Shown piece after piece: positions 1-7,596 of a stretch of DNA of 64,000 nucleotides (its first letter is position 1; the number at the start of each line of letters is the position of its first letter). The notes below the pieces were generated by a model. The model ran no database searches and had not been told where the DNA came from. It worked only from the letters and a program-made list of their open reading frames with translations. The stretch covers positions 124,001 to 188,000 of the forward strand of contig NZ_JAJEWI010000001.1 in assembly GCF_020687785.1 (NCBI RefSeq), read 5' to 3'. The translations under genes were made by a program, and so were the position numbers. This DNA is from Sphingopyxis yananensis (lineage in GTDB: Bacteria > Pseudomonadota > Alphaproteobacteria > Sphingomonadales > Sphingomonadaceae).

Positions 1-49
1 TTTGGGCTTGGCCATCCCGGCGGCCATTGCGATCATCTTCATTCATTAA
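1..49 (+). CDS. C-terminal end of a membrane protein (probably PepSY-type), cut by window edge
   Basis: Frame 2 is open from the window edge and ends in a hydrophobic tail (LGLAIPAAIAIIFIH) at the TAA at 47-49. The tail reads as the end of a last membrane helix. The following DUF2271, DUF4198 and ApbE genes commonly sit behind a PepSY-associated transmembrane protein, so that is the best guess. Only 15 residues are visible, so the family assignment is inferred from context. Confidence 0.45.
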   Translation, partial: LGLAIPAAIAIIFIH

Positions 50-62
50 GGAAAGACACAGC

Positions 63-593
63 ATGACCATGAAATCTCGTGCTTTGCTGATCGGTGGAAC
101 CGCCGGTTTGGGAAGTGTTTTTGCTGCGCCCGTCATGGCGGCGGCCCCCACTACCATGGATGTCACGGTTAATATTCCGCGTCTGACAGTGGCGGAATAT
201 CACCGTCCCTATGTGGCGTTTTGGGTGGAGAAGCAGGGCGAGGCGCCAAAGACCGTCGCGGTTTGGTATGATTTTGACATGAAGGCCAATGAAGGCACCA
301 AATGGCTGCGCGATATGCGCCAATGGTGGCGGGTTTCGGGCCGGTCGATGACCTTCCCCGCACGCGGTGTCAGCAGCGCGACCCGCGCACCAGGTTCGCA
401 CAAAATTTCCTTCACGCGCGCGCAATTGGGCGCGACTGCACCGGGGGCTTATGTGCTGGTGGTTGAGGCTGCACGCGAAGTGGGCGGACGCGAATTGCTG
501 CGGATCCCCTTCACCTGGCCTGCCCGAGCCGGAAGTGGTGGCAATGCCCAAGGTCAAAGCGAATTGGGCCTTGTGTCCGTGGCCTTCCGTTAA
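63..593 (+). CDS. DUF2271 periplasmic protein
   Basis: A 176-residue secreted protein. The start at 63 is chosen because AAGGAAAG (48-55) lies just upstream and an n-region plus hydrophobic stretch with an Ala-rich cleavage site (APVMAAAP, about 22-29) follows. The body has DUF2271 hallmarks: a WLRDMRQWWR block (81-90), GVSSATRAPG (102-111) and a YVLVVEAAREVGGREL block (130-145). Family function is not established; these genes recur next to ApbE and PepSY reductase-like proteins, suggesting a role in envelope redox or iron handling. It is second in a four-gene unit (membrane protein, DUF2271, DUF4198, apbE). GVSSAT resembles a degenerate flavin-attachment motif (see findings). Confidence 0.8.
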   Translation: MTMKSRALLIGGTAGLGSVFAAPVMAAAPTTMDVTVNIPRLTVAEYHRPYVAFWVEKQGEAPKTVAVWYDFDMKANEGTKWLRDMRQWWRVSGRSMTFPARGVSSATRAPGSHKISFTRAQLGATAPGAYVLVVEAAREVGGRELLRIPFTWPARAGSGGNAQGQSELGLVSVAFR

Positions 594-651
594 TCGCCAT
601 CAGCGCATTTCATCGCATATCAGATATATGTCGGATCAAGAGGGATAAGTC

Positions 652-1467
652 ATGAAAAAGGGAATTTTGGGGCTCGCCATGACGGCAGCGATTGTCGCAT
701 TGACCGTTCAACCAGCCCAAGCGCACCGCCAATGGATGTTGCCATCGTCCACGACCCTGTCTGGCGATGATGTATGGGTAACGGTCGATGCAGCCGTGTC
801 CAACGATGTTTTCTATTTTCAACACCAGCCCCTGCGCCTTGATGGTGTCAAAGCCATTGCGCCCGACGGCGTCGAAGCGGAACTGAAGAATAAAGCGACG
901 GGCCGCTATCGCAGCACGTTCGACCTGCAATTGGACAAGCGCGGCACGTGGCGCATCGCGTCGATGATGGAAAGCGTATCGGGCACTTATATGCTGAATG
1001 GCAAGGAAGAGCGCCTGCCACGCGGCGTCACCACGGCTACATTGGCTGAGCGTATTCCAGCGGGCGCGACGGATGTGAAAACCGGCGTCTCGGTTAATCG
1101 CAACGAAACCTATGTGACGGTGGGTGAGCCATCGCTGGATGTTTTCAAGCTGGAAAATAAGGGCATCGAATTTGTGCCCGTCACCCATCCCAATGATTTG
1201 GTGAACGGCGAAGCCGCAACATTCAAGTTTCTGCTGGACGGCAAGCCAGTTGCGGGATTGAATGTCACCGTCATTCCGGGCGGTATTCGCTACCGTAACG
1301 ATCTGGGACAACAGGATTTGAAAACCGATGCCGAAGGCAAGGTGACGATCAACTGGACCATGGCTGGCATGTATTGGATTAATGTCACCACGCCGCGCGC
1401 CGAAGGGGCTGCTCCGGCGCCCAGCCGTGCATCCTATGTCGGAACCTTTGAGGTCAGCGAACTCTGA
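652..1467 (+). CDS. DUF4198 periplasmic protein
   Basis: A 271-residue protein with a clear signal peptide (KK n-region, hydrophobic core, cleavage after AQA at 22-24). Cleavage would leave a mature protein beginning HRQWMLPS, the usual start of DUF4198 proteins, which are thought to bind metal in the periplasm. Two beta-rich halves follow, the second (about 185-271) looking like an Ig or carboxypeptidase-regulatory-like fold. SD-like AAGAGGGA lies just before the ATG. It sits 58 bp after DUF2271 and 14 bp before apbE, so co-transcription is likely. Metal binding and role are inferred from family and context. Confidence 0.82.
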   Translation: MKKGILGLAMTAAIVALTVQPAQAHRQWMLPSSTTLSGDDVWVTVDAAVSNDVFYFQHQPLRLDGVKAIAPDGVEAELKNKATGRYRSTFDLQLDKRGTWRIASMMESVSGTYMLNGKEERLPRGVTTATLAERIPAGATDVKTGVSVNRNETYVTVGEPSLDVFKLENKGIEFVPVTHPNDLVNGEAATFKFLLDGKPVAGLNVTVIPGGIRYRNDLGQQDLKTDAEGKVTINWTMAGMYWINVTTPRAEGAAPAPSRASYVGTFEVSEL

Positions 1468-1481
1468 GCAACGACCGAATT

Positions 1482-2432
1482 TTGATACCGCGGGCGTTGA
1501 CGCCCGCGGCATTTGCCCAGCGTAACCCCGCCGCCATAGTGGAAAGCCATGTCGGTGATACGATGGGGACCAGTTGGTCGCTGCACGGCGTCGCAGCAGG
1601 CTTTGATATGCGCGCTGTGGCCGAGGCTGGCTTTGCCCGCGTGATTTCCCAAATGAGCCAGTGGGATGCGCAATCGACCCTGGCCCAATTTAACCGCGCC
1701 CGTGCTGGCGATTGGTTTCCCATCCCCGCTGAATTTCTACATGTTATCATGGCCGCGCAGCAGATTGGCAGGGCAAGCGGCGGCGCATTTCACCCAGCCT
1801 TGGGGGAATGGAGCGAGGCATGGGGTTTTGGCACAGCCGCGATAGATGGCAAGCCGCAAGCCGTTCAACGCCCACTTGTGCCGATTAACGCCATTGGCCT
1901 AGACCCACAAACATCGTCCATTTCGCGCCAACAGGGGGCTTTGCTCGACTTATCCGGCATCGCTAAAGGCTTTGCGGTGGACCTCGTCGCAGAGCATCTG
2001 CTGGCCCGCGGCATGCGCCATTTCCTGATTGAAATTGGCGGAGAACTGCGCGGGGAGGGGATTGAACCCAGCGGCCAACCTTGGTGGGTGGACATTGAAA
2101 TGCCGCCGACCAGCAATGTCGCCCCATATCGGGTCGCGCTGCACGATATATCCATTGCGACATCGGGCAATTACCGCCGAGGGATTGTGATCGATCATCA
2201 GCATTATAGCCACAGCTTTGACCCGCGCACGGGCATGCCCATCGCTCATGGCACATCGTCGGTGACGGTCTTGCACCGTAGCTGCATGATGGCCGATGGT
2301 TGGGCAACCGCCTTCACGGTGATGAAAGCGGCAGAAGCGATGAAACTGGCCGCGCAATTGGATATTGCTTTGTGCATTGTTGCGGGCGACCGAGAATGGA
2401 CCAGCCCGGCTTGGCGAGCGATGTTGGATTAA
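1482..2432 (+). CDS. apbE: FAD:protein FMN transferase (ApbE family)
   Basis: A 316-residue ApbE-type enzyme, which transfers FMN from FAD to Thr/Ser of target proteins. Visible family motifs: DTMGTSWS (26-33), DLSGIAKGFAVD (156-167), the IEIGGELRGEG nucleotide-site block (183-193), ATSGNYRR (226-233) and HSFDPRTGMP (244-253). The start is a TTG at 1482; the next in-frame start (ATG 1563) would cut into the DTMGTSWS motif. No signal peptide or lipobox is visible, unlike many ApbE proteins, so either the true N-terminus differs or the enzyme acts in the cytoplasm. As last gene of the unit, its likely substrate is a neighbour such as DUF2271 or the PepSY protein. Confidence 0.9.
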   Translation: MIPRALTPAAFAQRNPAAIVESHVGDTMGTSWSLHGVAAGFDMRAVAEAGFARVISQMSQWDAQSTLAQFNRARAGDWFPIPAEFLHVIMAAQQIGRASGGAFHPALGEWSEAWGFGTAAIDGKPQAVQRPLVPINAIGLDPQTSSISRQQGALLDLSGIAKGFAVDLVAEHLLARGMRHFLIEIGGELRGEGIEPSGQPWWVDIEMPPTSNVAPYRVALHDISIATSGNYRRGIVIDHQHYSHSFDPRTGMPIAHGTSSVTVLHRSCMMADGWATAFTVMKAAEAMKLAAQLDIALCIVAGDREWTSPAWRAMLD

Positions 2433-2450
2433 AGGCAGGGCCAAGCAGCC

Positions 2451-3176
2451 TTAGCGCCGCCGTTCCAACCACCAGCTTTGCCGCCAGCCATAGGTGCTGG
2501 ATATGGCCTCGCCAGCAGCATTGGTAGCAGGGCGGAAGCGAAATCTTTGTTCAATTAACTTGCAAGTTATTTGGTCTAAGTCGCTATCACCACTTGATTT
2601 TGTGACGCGGCATGACGTCACACGGCCTGTTGGCGTGATGGTAAAACGTGCCTCCACCTCTCCCCCGCGCTGGGCGCTGGAACTGCTGCGGGGGTAATCG
2701 CGATCTTGGATGGTGCCGCTCTGCCAGACGGGGCGTGTCCCGCCGCCGGTGCCCATACCCGATCCGCCCGCACCAGTCCCATGACCCTGGCCGGCAGCGC
2801 CCGTTCCTGCGCCTAGTGTCGGCGTTGCGCCCGACTGATGCTCGCTGCCGCTTCCGGCGATGGGTGCCGCTGGAACGGTGGGGGTCTGCGGGGGAATGAC
2901 CGCTTTGGGAGCTACTATAGATGCGGCTTTTGATGTGATATTCGGCGCGCCCGCCTTGCTAGCGGCTTTTTGGTATGGCACCTCGGCGGGTATAGACGGA
3001 GGTTCGGGCGGCGGGGGCGCGTCGATATTCACCACCTTCATATAATCGCTGACCTTTTTCAGCGTGTCGACATTCAGACCCCATATGAGCCATGACACCA
3101 TGGCCGCACATACCGCCACGGTCATGGCGGCGGCGGCCATATGGTCTTTCCGGTTCAAGGATGCGCGATATGCCAT
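2451..3176 (-). CDS. TonB-family energy transducer
   Basis: A 241-residue protein with TonB architecture: a short cytoplasmic N-terminus, one membrane helix (about 13-33), a Pro-rich spacer (PPPPEPPSIPAEVP), a long Gly/Ala-rich linker, and a C-terminal TonB-like domain (about 165-241) with VEARFTITPTGRVTSCRVTKSSGDSDLD. TonB proteins couple inner-membrane proton motive force, through ExbB/ExbD, to outer-membrane siderophore or vitamin receptors. No exbB, exbD or receptor is visible here. It converges on apbE with an 18 bp gap, consistent with a regional iron theme, although co-regulation is unproven. Confidence 0.85.
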   Translation of the reverse strand: MAYRASLNRKDHMAAAAMTVAVCAAMVSWLIWGLNVDTLKKVSDYMKVVNIDAPPPPEPPSIPAEVPYQKAASKAGAPNITSKAASIVAPKAVIPPQTPTVPAAPIAGSGSEHQSGATPTLGAGTGAAGQGHGTGAGGSGMGTGGGTRPVWQSGTIQDRDYPRSSSSAQRGGEVEARFTITPTGRVTSCRVTKSSGDSDLDQITCKLIEQRFRFRPATNAAGEAISSTYGWRQSWWLERRR

Positions 3177-3234
3177 ATCCGATCTATGCCCGTCTTGGCT
3201 GTGGTCCCGCGAAATGCGGAAGGCTCATCCTCGT

Positions 3235-4104
3235 TTATAGAAACTCTTCTAACGTAGAGATGAACCGCTCAAATTGGTCATGGTGCAGCCAATGGCCCGC
3301 ATTTTCAAATTCGATGACTTTGGCGGTTTTGAAATATTCTATTCGGCCATCGCGTTCGGGGTTGGATGCCCAGCTATCTGCGCCATATAATAGCAAGGTC
3401 GGGCAAGTGATGGCCCCCCACAGGTCATGCAAGTCGGCTTGGGCAACATCATTATTTGGCCAGATATTAAGGTGATTGTCGAACTTCCAGCTCCAACTGC
3501 CATCTTCGTTCCGGCTGATGCCATGAATGGATAAATGGCGCGCCTGTTCTTCGGTCAAATAGGCATTTTCCGCCATCATCCGCGCCAGCGCGTCCTCAAA
3601 ACTCGCATAGCGGCGCGGGGTGCGCCCAGCAGCTTGGCGTTTGTCCAAGATCCAGCCACGGAAATGCTCCGCATAGCTTTTCTTAGCTCGCTCTTCGAGG
3701 ACTTTGGGCGATGGTCCAAGCCCCTCAATCGCCACAATATTTTTAACATTTTCAGGATATAGGCCGGTGTAACGCAGCGCGATATTGCCGCCCATGGAAT
3801 GGGCCACAATCGACACCGGCCCCAAATCCAATTGGTGGATCAATTGGGCCAGATCATAAATATAAGATTGCATGTCATAATTGCCGTCGGCGGCCCAGCT
3901 ACTGTCACCATGTCCGCGCCAATCGGGGGCAATGATGTGGAACCGATCACGCAGCCTTTGCGCCGTCCAGTCCCAGTTGCGGCAATGGTCGCGGCCACCG
4001 TGGATCAACAATAATGGCGGCGCACCGGCATTTCCCCAATCCATATAATGCAGCTTCATCCGCTGCGAAATATAGCTGTTTGACGTGGGACCAGTGCTTG
4101 CCAT
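3235..4104 (-). CDS. Alpha/beta hydrolase
   Basis: A 289-residue soluble alpha/beta hydrolase. Visible features: oxyanion-region LLLIHGGRDH (31-40), DWRGHGDS (61-68), nucleophile elbow AHSMGG with Ser103, a probable acid in LLYGADSWA, and the catalytic His in NAGHW (His271). No signal peptide is visible. The substrate cannot be told; the overall style resembles epoxide hydrolase or carboxylesterase relatives. It is divergent from the dienoyl-CoA reductase-like gene at 4224, with a 119 bp shared promoter region. Confidence 0.85.
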   Translation of the reverse strand: MASTGPTSNSYISQRMKLHYMDWGNAGAPPLLLIHGGRDHCRNWDWTAQRLRDRFHIIAPDWRGHGDSSWAADGNYDMQSYIYDLAQLIHQLDLGPVSIVAHSMGGNIALRYTGLYPENVKNIVAIEGLGPSPKVLEERAKKSYAEHFRGWILDKRQAAGRTPRRYASFEDALARMMAENAYLTEEQARHLSIHGISRNEDGSWSWKFDNHLNIWPNNDVAQADLHDLWGAITCPTLLLYGADSWASNPERDGRIEYFKTAKVIEFENAGHWLHHDQFERFISTLEEFL

Positions 4105-4223
4105 TTTGCCATCCTTGTTGTTTCTATCCGTTTCAAAAGGCCACGGATTGTCGTTTCGTCAAGAGCAGCGCGTCCCGATGCCCCACAACCGATATGATAA
4201 TAATGAATGGGAGAGAGTTGGAA

Positions 4224-5015
4224 ATGAATACATTTCGTGAAAATTTATTGGCCGGAAAAAATGCATTCATTGCGGGTGGAACCAGTGGAATCAATCTGGG
4301 CATCGCCAAGAAATTTGCTGAATATGGCGCAAAGGTCGCTGTGGTGGGGCGCAATCCCGAAAAGGCCGCCCATGCGGCGCAGGAAATTGGCCATGATGCC
4401 ATGGGCCTGTCCGCCGATGTTCGCGATTATGACGCGATTCGCTGTGCCATGGAAAATGTCGCCTCTGCCTTTGGTTCGCTGGACATTGTGATATCGGGCG
4501 CGGCGGGCAATTTTCTGGCCCCCGTCAATGGCATGTCGGCCAATGCCTTTCGCACGGTGATTGATATTGACCTGAACGGCACCTTCAACGTCTTTCGCGG
4601 ATGCCATGATCTGCTGAACAAGCCGGGGGCATCGTTGATCGCCATTTCGGCGGGGCAGGCGGTGAATGCTTCCGCTCTTCAGGCTCATGCTTGCGCGGCC
4701 AAGGCAGGGATTAACCAGTTGATCCGCGTTTTGGCCTTGGAATGGGGACCAGAGGTACGGGTGAATGGTATTTCCCCGGGGCCCATCGCCGACACCGAAG
4801 GCATGAAGCGCTTGGCACCGGACCCTGCGGCGCGGGATGCTCATTATGCGCGTATCGCCATGAAGCGGTGGGGCTTGATTGATGAAGTTGCGGATTCGGC
4901 GCTGTTCCTCTGCTCACCGGCCGCTAGCTATATTACCGGCACAATTTTGGATTGTGATGGCGGCAGTCAAATCGGCGATGCGTCCCGCATCGATCTGTCG
5001 CGCGGGATGGCATGA
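4224..5015 (+). CDS. SDR oxidoreductase, 2,4-dienoyl-CoA reductase (DECR2) type
   Basis: A 263-residue short-chain dehydrogenase. The start at 4224 follows GGGAGAGAG (4209-4217). The nucleotide-binding motif is GGTSGINLGIA (18-28). SGAAGNFLAP (91-100), DLNGTFN (116-122), LQAHACAAKAG (152-162) and ISPGPIADTEG match the peroxisomal-type 2,4-dienoyl-CoA reductase branch, which uses NADPH to remove conjugated double bonds during unsaturated fatty acid beta-oxidation. As in that branch, the usual SDR Tyr of YxxxK is absent (Ala156) while Lys160 is kept. It fits the acyl-CoA catabolism genes at 57-64 kb. It could be another NADP-dependent enoyl reductase. Confidence 0.85.
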   Translation: MNTFRENLLAGKNAFIAGGTSGINLGIAKKFAEYGAKVAVVGRNPEKAAHAAQEIGHDAMGLSADVRDYDAIRCAMENVASAFGSLDIVISGAAGNFLAPVNGMSANAFRTVIDIDLNGTFNVFRGCHDLLNKPGASLIAISAGQAVNASALQAHACAAKAGINQLIRVLALEWGPEVRVNGISPGPIADTEGMKRLAPDPAARDAHYARIAMKRWGLIDEVADSALFLCSPAASYITGTILDCDGGSQIGDASRIDLSRGMA

Positions 5016-5070
5016 CGACGCGGCTCAATTTCCAAGCTCGGCGCAATATGCGTTGCTTTGAATAGATATT

Positions 5071-5106
5071 AAAAAACCCGCCGTCTCATAGAGAGGGCGG
5101 GTTTTT
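5071..5106. terminator. Bidirectional intrinsic terminator
   Basis: An 11-bp perfect stem: AAAAACCCGCC (5072-5082) pairs with GGCGGGTTTTT (5096-5106) around a 13-nt loop. The A and T tracts give a U-run on both strands, so it can end the reductase gene on the plus strand and tRNA-Val on the minus strand. Confidence 0.9.
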
Positions 5107-5110
5107 AAAA

Positions 5111-5185
5111 TGGTGGGCGTAGCAAGGATTGAACTTGCGACCCCTACGATGTCAACATAGTGCTCTACCACTGAGCTATACGCCC
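5111..5185 (-). tRNA. tRNA-Val (GAC anticodon)
   Basis: The minus strand folds as a 75-nt tRNA with encoded CCA. Acceptor GGGCGTA pairs with TACGCCC; the anticodon stem CTATG/CGTAG closes loop TTGACAT, giving anticodon GAC; the T-arm is GCAAGTTCAATCCTTGC. The terminator at 5071-5106 follows immediately. Confidence 0.95.
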
Positions 5186-5204
5186 AACCGTTGGGGTGAC
5201 GCCG

Positions 5205-5233
5205 CCTCTAATGGGGGTGATAGATTCTGGCAA
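5205..5233 (-). promoter_or_regulatory. Promoter of tRNA-Val
   Basis: On the minus strand TTGCCA (-35) is separated by exactly 17 bp from TAGAGG (-10-like), ending about 20 bp before the tRNA 5' end. The same TTGnCA-N17-TAGAgG layout precedes the tRNA-Asp genes at 15.1-15.5 kb. Confidence 0.6.
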
Positions 5234-5266
5234 GCCCTTCTTTTGCAATCTTTTCAAAAAAATGAC

Positions 5267-5644
5267 TTATTGCAGCGTCGACCGGTGTTTTGTGGAAAAA
5301 AGCATGTCCACTTCGCGGATCAAATCTTTCAGATGAAATGGTTTGGACAGCAATTTGGCCTGCGGCATGCTTTCTTCTGCGCGAAGCGATACCGCCGCAA
5401 AGCCGGTAATGAACATGACTTGGGTATGGGGGGCGACTTTGGCGCTATGCTGAGCCAGTTCAATGCCGTCCATCTCGGGCATCACAATGTCGGTCAGCAG
5501 CAAATCAAAAATTCCGCTTTCGATATGGGGCAGGGCGGCGGTGCCGCGATCAACGGCCGTGACCACATAGCCAGCACGGCTGAGGGCGCGGGTCAGATAT
5601 TCCCGCATCACATCGTCATCTTCGGCCAGTAAAATTTGTGTCAT
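5267..5644 (-). CDS. cpdR: Single-domain response regulator, CpdR-like
   Basis: A 125-residue stand-alone receiver domain with no output domain. Acidic pocket residues Asp9/Asp10, phospho-acceptor Asp52 (LLLTDIVMPEMDG), Thr80 and Lys101 (SKPFHL) are all present. The sequence style (ILLAEDD, MFITGFAAV) is that of CpdR, which in Caulobacter is phosphorylated through CckA-ChpT and, when unphosphorylated, primes ClpXP for cell-cycle proteolysis. The ATG at 5644 matches the family start; an upstream TTG at 5659 would add five residues. It is divergent from an N-formylglutamate amidohydrolase gene. CpdR identity is by resemblance. Confidence 0.8.
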   Translation of the reverse strand: MTQILLAEDDDVMREYLTRALSRAGYVVTAVDRGTAALPHIESGIFDLLLTDIVMPEMDGIELAQHSAKVAPHTQVMFITGFAAVSLRAEESMPQAKLLSKPFHLKDLIREVDMLFSTKHRSTLQ

Positions 5645-5810
5645 ATGCTTGTACCCCAAGGCAAGCTGACGTTTGGCCCAAATGGCCGGTGCGACAGCAT
5701 GTTATTAGTTTATTGTTTTTAGGCGGTATTCAAAAGTTCATGATCCCTGAGTGACGCATTTAATTTCGGTTCCACTGGATTTGTGGTCGGAATTTTGTCA
5801 CCCATGTAAC

Positions 5811-6686
5811 ATGTCGCCTCAGAGCATTTCCTTTGCCCCTGTCACTGTCAATCGCGCTGCGGTGCCTTCGCCCGTGATTGTCTCAATTCCGCACGCTGGG
5901 CGAATTTATCCGCAAGAAATATTGGATGAGGCGCGTGTTCCGCAGACGGTTCTTGAACAATTTGAGGACCGATGGAGCGATTTAATCGCGCGAAAGGCGC
6001 AGACCGAAGGGGCGACGATCGTCACCGCTCGATATGCACGCGCCGTCGCCGACTGTAACCGGGCGGAACTGCAAATGGCATCGACCGACGTCGCGAACGA
6101 CCTCAGGGGTCAGATGAACGCTGTTGGCGTGAAGGAGCGAGCGGGCTTGGGGGTCGTTCCCACGCGGCTTGGCACGGCGGGGGTGTTGTGGCGGCGCCCA
6201 ATTGACCGTGCATCATGGGAACGGCGCTTAAATATGATCCATCGCCCCTATCATCGTGCGATTGATCAAGAAATAACATGCGCCCTGCATCTGCACGGAT
6301 ATGCGGTGCTGATCGACTTACATTCTATGCCGAGCATTTCAGCGAATCGGGTTGGTCATGGGCAGAAATTGATCGTCGGGGACTTGTTTGGCGCGAGCGG
6401 CGCGGATTGGTTAACGGGTGCTGCCATCGAAATGGGGCAGCATATGGGCCTGTCGGTGGGCTTAAACCGTCCCTATGCGGGCGGGTATATCTTGGAACGA
6501 CACGCGGCCCCCAAGCGGCATATTTATGGGGTGCAGTTGGAATGGGATCGTTCCTTATATCTGACCCCCCATGGTGATCCCTGTATTACCGCATTGATAG
6601 AATTGGAAAAATTTTTTTCGGACTTTGCCGCCTTGGTCTCCATGGGCGATCCTCGTCATTACCCTATGAATGTTGCGGCCGAATAA
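5811..6686 (+). CDS. N-formylglutamate amidohydrolase family protein
   Basis: A 291-residue protein of the FGase family (HutG-like zinc hydrolases that release formate and glutamate from N-formylglutamate in histidine breakdown). Visible features: PVIVSIPHAGRIYP (near residue 21), ADCNRAE, LIDLHSMP and GGYILERHAAPKRHIYGVQLE, which carry the conserved His/Asp/Glu metal and substrate residues. The ATG at 5811 fits the family start. No hut genes adjoin, so the true substrate may differ from histidine-derived N-formylglutamate. Confidence 0.85.
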   Translation: MSPQSISFAPVTVNRAAVPSPVIVSIPHAGRIYPQEILDEARVPQTVLEQFEDRWSDLIARKAQTEGATIVTARYARAVADCNRAELQMASTDVANDLRGQMNAVGVKERAGLGVVPTRLGTAGVLWRRPIDRASWERRLNMIHRPYHRAIDQEITCALHLHGYAVLIDLHSMPSISANRVGHGQKLIVGDLFGASGADWLTGAAIEMGQHMGLSVGLNRPYAGGYILERHAAPKRHIYGVQLEWDRSLYLTPHGDPCITALIELEKFFSDFAALVSMGDPRHYPMNVAAE

Positions 6687-6691
6687 AGACC

Positions 6692-6726
6692 GCAAAAAAA
6701 AACCACCCCATGCGTGCATGAGGTGG
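6692..6726 (-). terminator. Minus-strand intrinsic terminator
   Basis: Read on the minus strand, CCACCTCATGC and GCATGGGGTGG pair (11 bp with one mismatch, 2-nt tip) and are followed by nine T residues (6694-6702). It faces away from the amidohydrolase, and no minus-strand protein gene lies upstream of it, which implies a short minus-strand transcript from the 6.73-6.95 kb region. Confidence 0.8.
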
Positions 6727-6942
6727 CCAGGGTCCAGGGAGGACGCATCTTTGCCAGCAAAGGCAGAGATACTGCCGCGATGGTAAAGGGGGGAAACCAC
6801 AGCGGCGATTTAGAATTTAGGGGCGCGGTAGGCGACTTACAAGAAGAAGTGCTGCAAAAATGGCACATAAAAGAAAATAATTCAGAATCGGGCAGTTTGT
6901 TTCGGATGCAATCCGACGCTTTTCGCCATGCTCCTCCCTGCG
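6692..6942 (-). ncRNA. Candidate structured small RNA of unknown family
   Basis: This 475-bp gene-free gap (6687-7161) holds a minus-strand terminator (6692-6726) with no convincing gene before it. Two distant segments, 6735-6747 and 6929-6940, are complementary over 12 bp with one bulge (CAGGGAGGA-c-GCA with TGC-TCCTCCCTG) and would close a domain of about 205 nt. Inside lies a hairpin at 6774-6806 (GCCGC/GCGGC plus TGGT/ACCA, purine loop). I do not recognise it as RNase P, tmRNA, SRP or 6S RNA. A 15-codon ORF (6882-6929, minus) overlaps the closing stem and is probably incidental. The strand is inferred from the terminator only. Confidence 0.45.
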
Positions 6943-7161
6943 ATACCGATGGTTAGCGACGAAAGTTGAGGGTGGTCGCTGCCGACTTGGCTAAGAAAGT
7001 TTTTAGCAAATTTAACATTTTGATCCGTGTTTCTAGCCAATTTGAACATAAATGACTAAATTTACGCTAGTAAAAAGTAATCAAGTTGCTAACGCCTGTT
7101 TCAGGAACATTTGCTGCTATCGTGCAGTAAGGTGGCCTTTTTACAAGCCGGGGGGCAGAAT

Positions 7162-7563
7162 ATGGATACGAGGCAAAGGCTTCGAAAGTTAATCGAACAA
7201 AGTGATACGCTTACATTTGTGAGTGTGTCGGTCCGCGCAGGCTTGTCTGACAGTGCGGTTCATAAATATTGCACGGGCCGTACCCAAAGCATGACGACCG
7301 ATAATCTGCAAAAAGTTGCGGTTGCTGCTGGCGTGTCGCTGCGATGGCTTTTGTTTGGCGAAGAAGCGTCGCCTGTCATGGAATTGTTTGAGCGTATCCC
7401 AGAATCCCGCCGTCAACAGGCCATTGAATTGCTGGAAAGCATGGCCGATGTCGCGCCCATCGCCGCAATTGATGGTTTGAAGGGCGATGTGGTTGTGCCG
7501 GTGACCCCGCAATCCTATGTGTCCAGTCCAAGTGCAAACAAGCGCAATGGTGCGCTTGCGTGA
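7162..7563 (+). CDS. XRE-family transcriptional regulator
   Basis: A 133-residue protein with an N-terminal helix-turn-helix (about 4-60): VRAGLSDSAVHKYCTGRTQSM followed by NLQKVAVAAGVSLRWLLFGE, typical of Cro/C1-type binding domains. The remaining half (about 65-133) is unassigned, without an obvious sensor domain. The start at 7162 is preferred over 7111 because it begins at the HTH. Two copies of a TAGC-AATTT-AACAT motif, 30 bp apart, lie 110-160 bp upstream and could be its own operator. A strong terminator follows. The regulon is unknown. Confidence 0.8.
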   Translation: MDTRQRLRKLIEQSDTLTFVSVSVRAGLSDSAVHKYCTGRTQSMTTDNLQKVAVAAGVSLRWLLFGEEASPVMELFERIPESRRQQAIELLESMADVAPIAAIDGLKGDVVVPVTPQSYVSSPSANKRNGALA

Positions 7564-7596
7564 TTGGCAGGCGCTAAGCGCAGTAACGATTTTTGG

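Noticed and set aside
6882-6929. 15-codon minus-strand ORF after GGAGG as a leader peptide
   Set aside because: The ribosome site is too close to the ATG and is part of the long closing stem; no run of regulatory codons.
6714-6956. 80-codon plus-strand ORF in the gap after the amidohydrolase
   Set aside because: No ribosome site, low-complexity sequence, and it runs through the inverted repeats of the candidate structured RNA.
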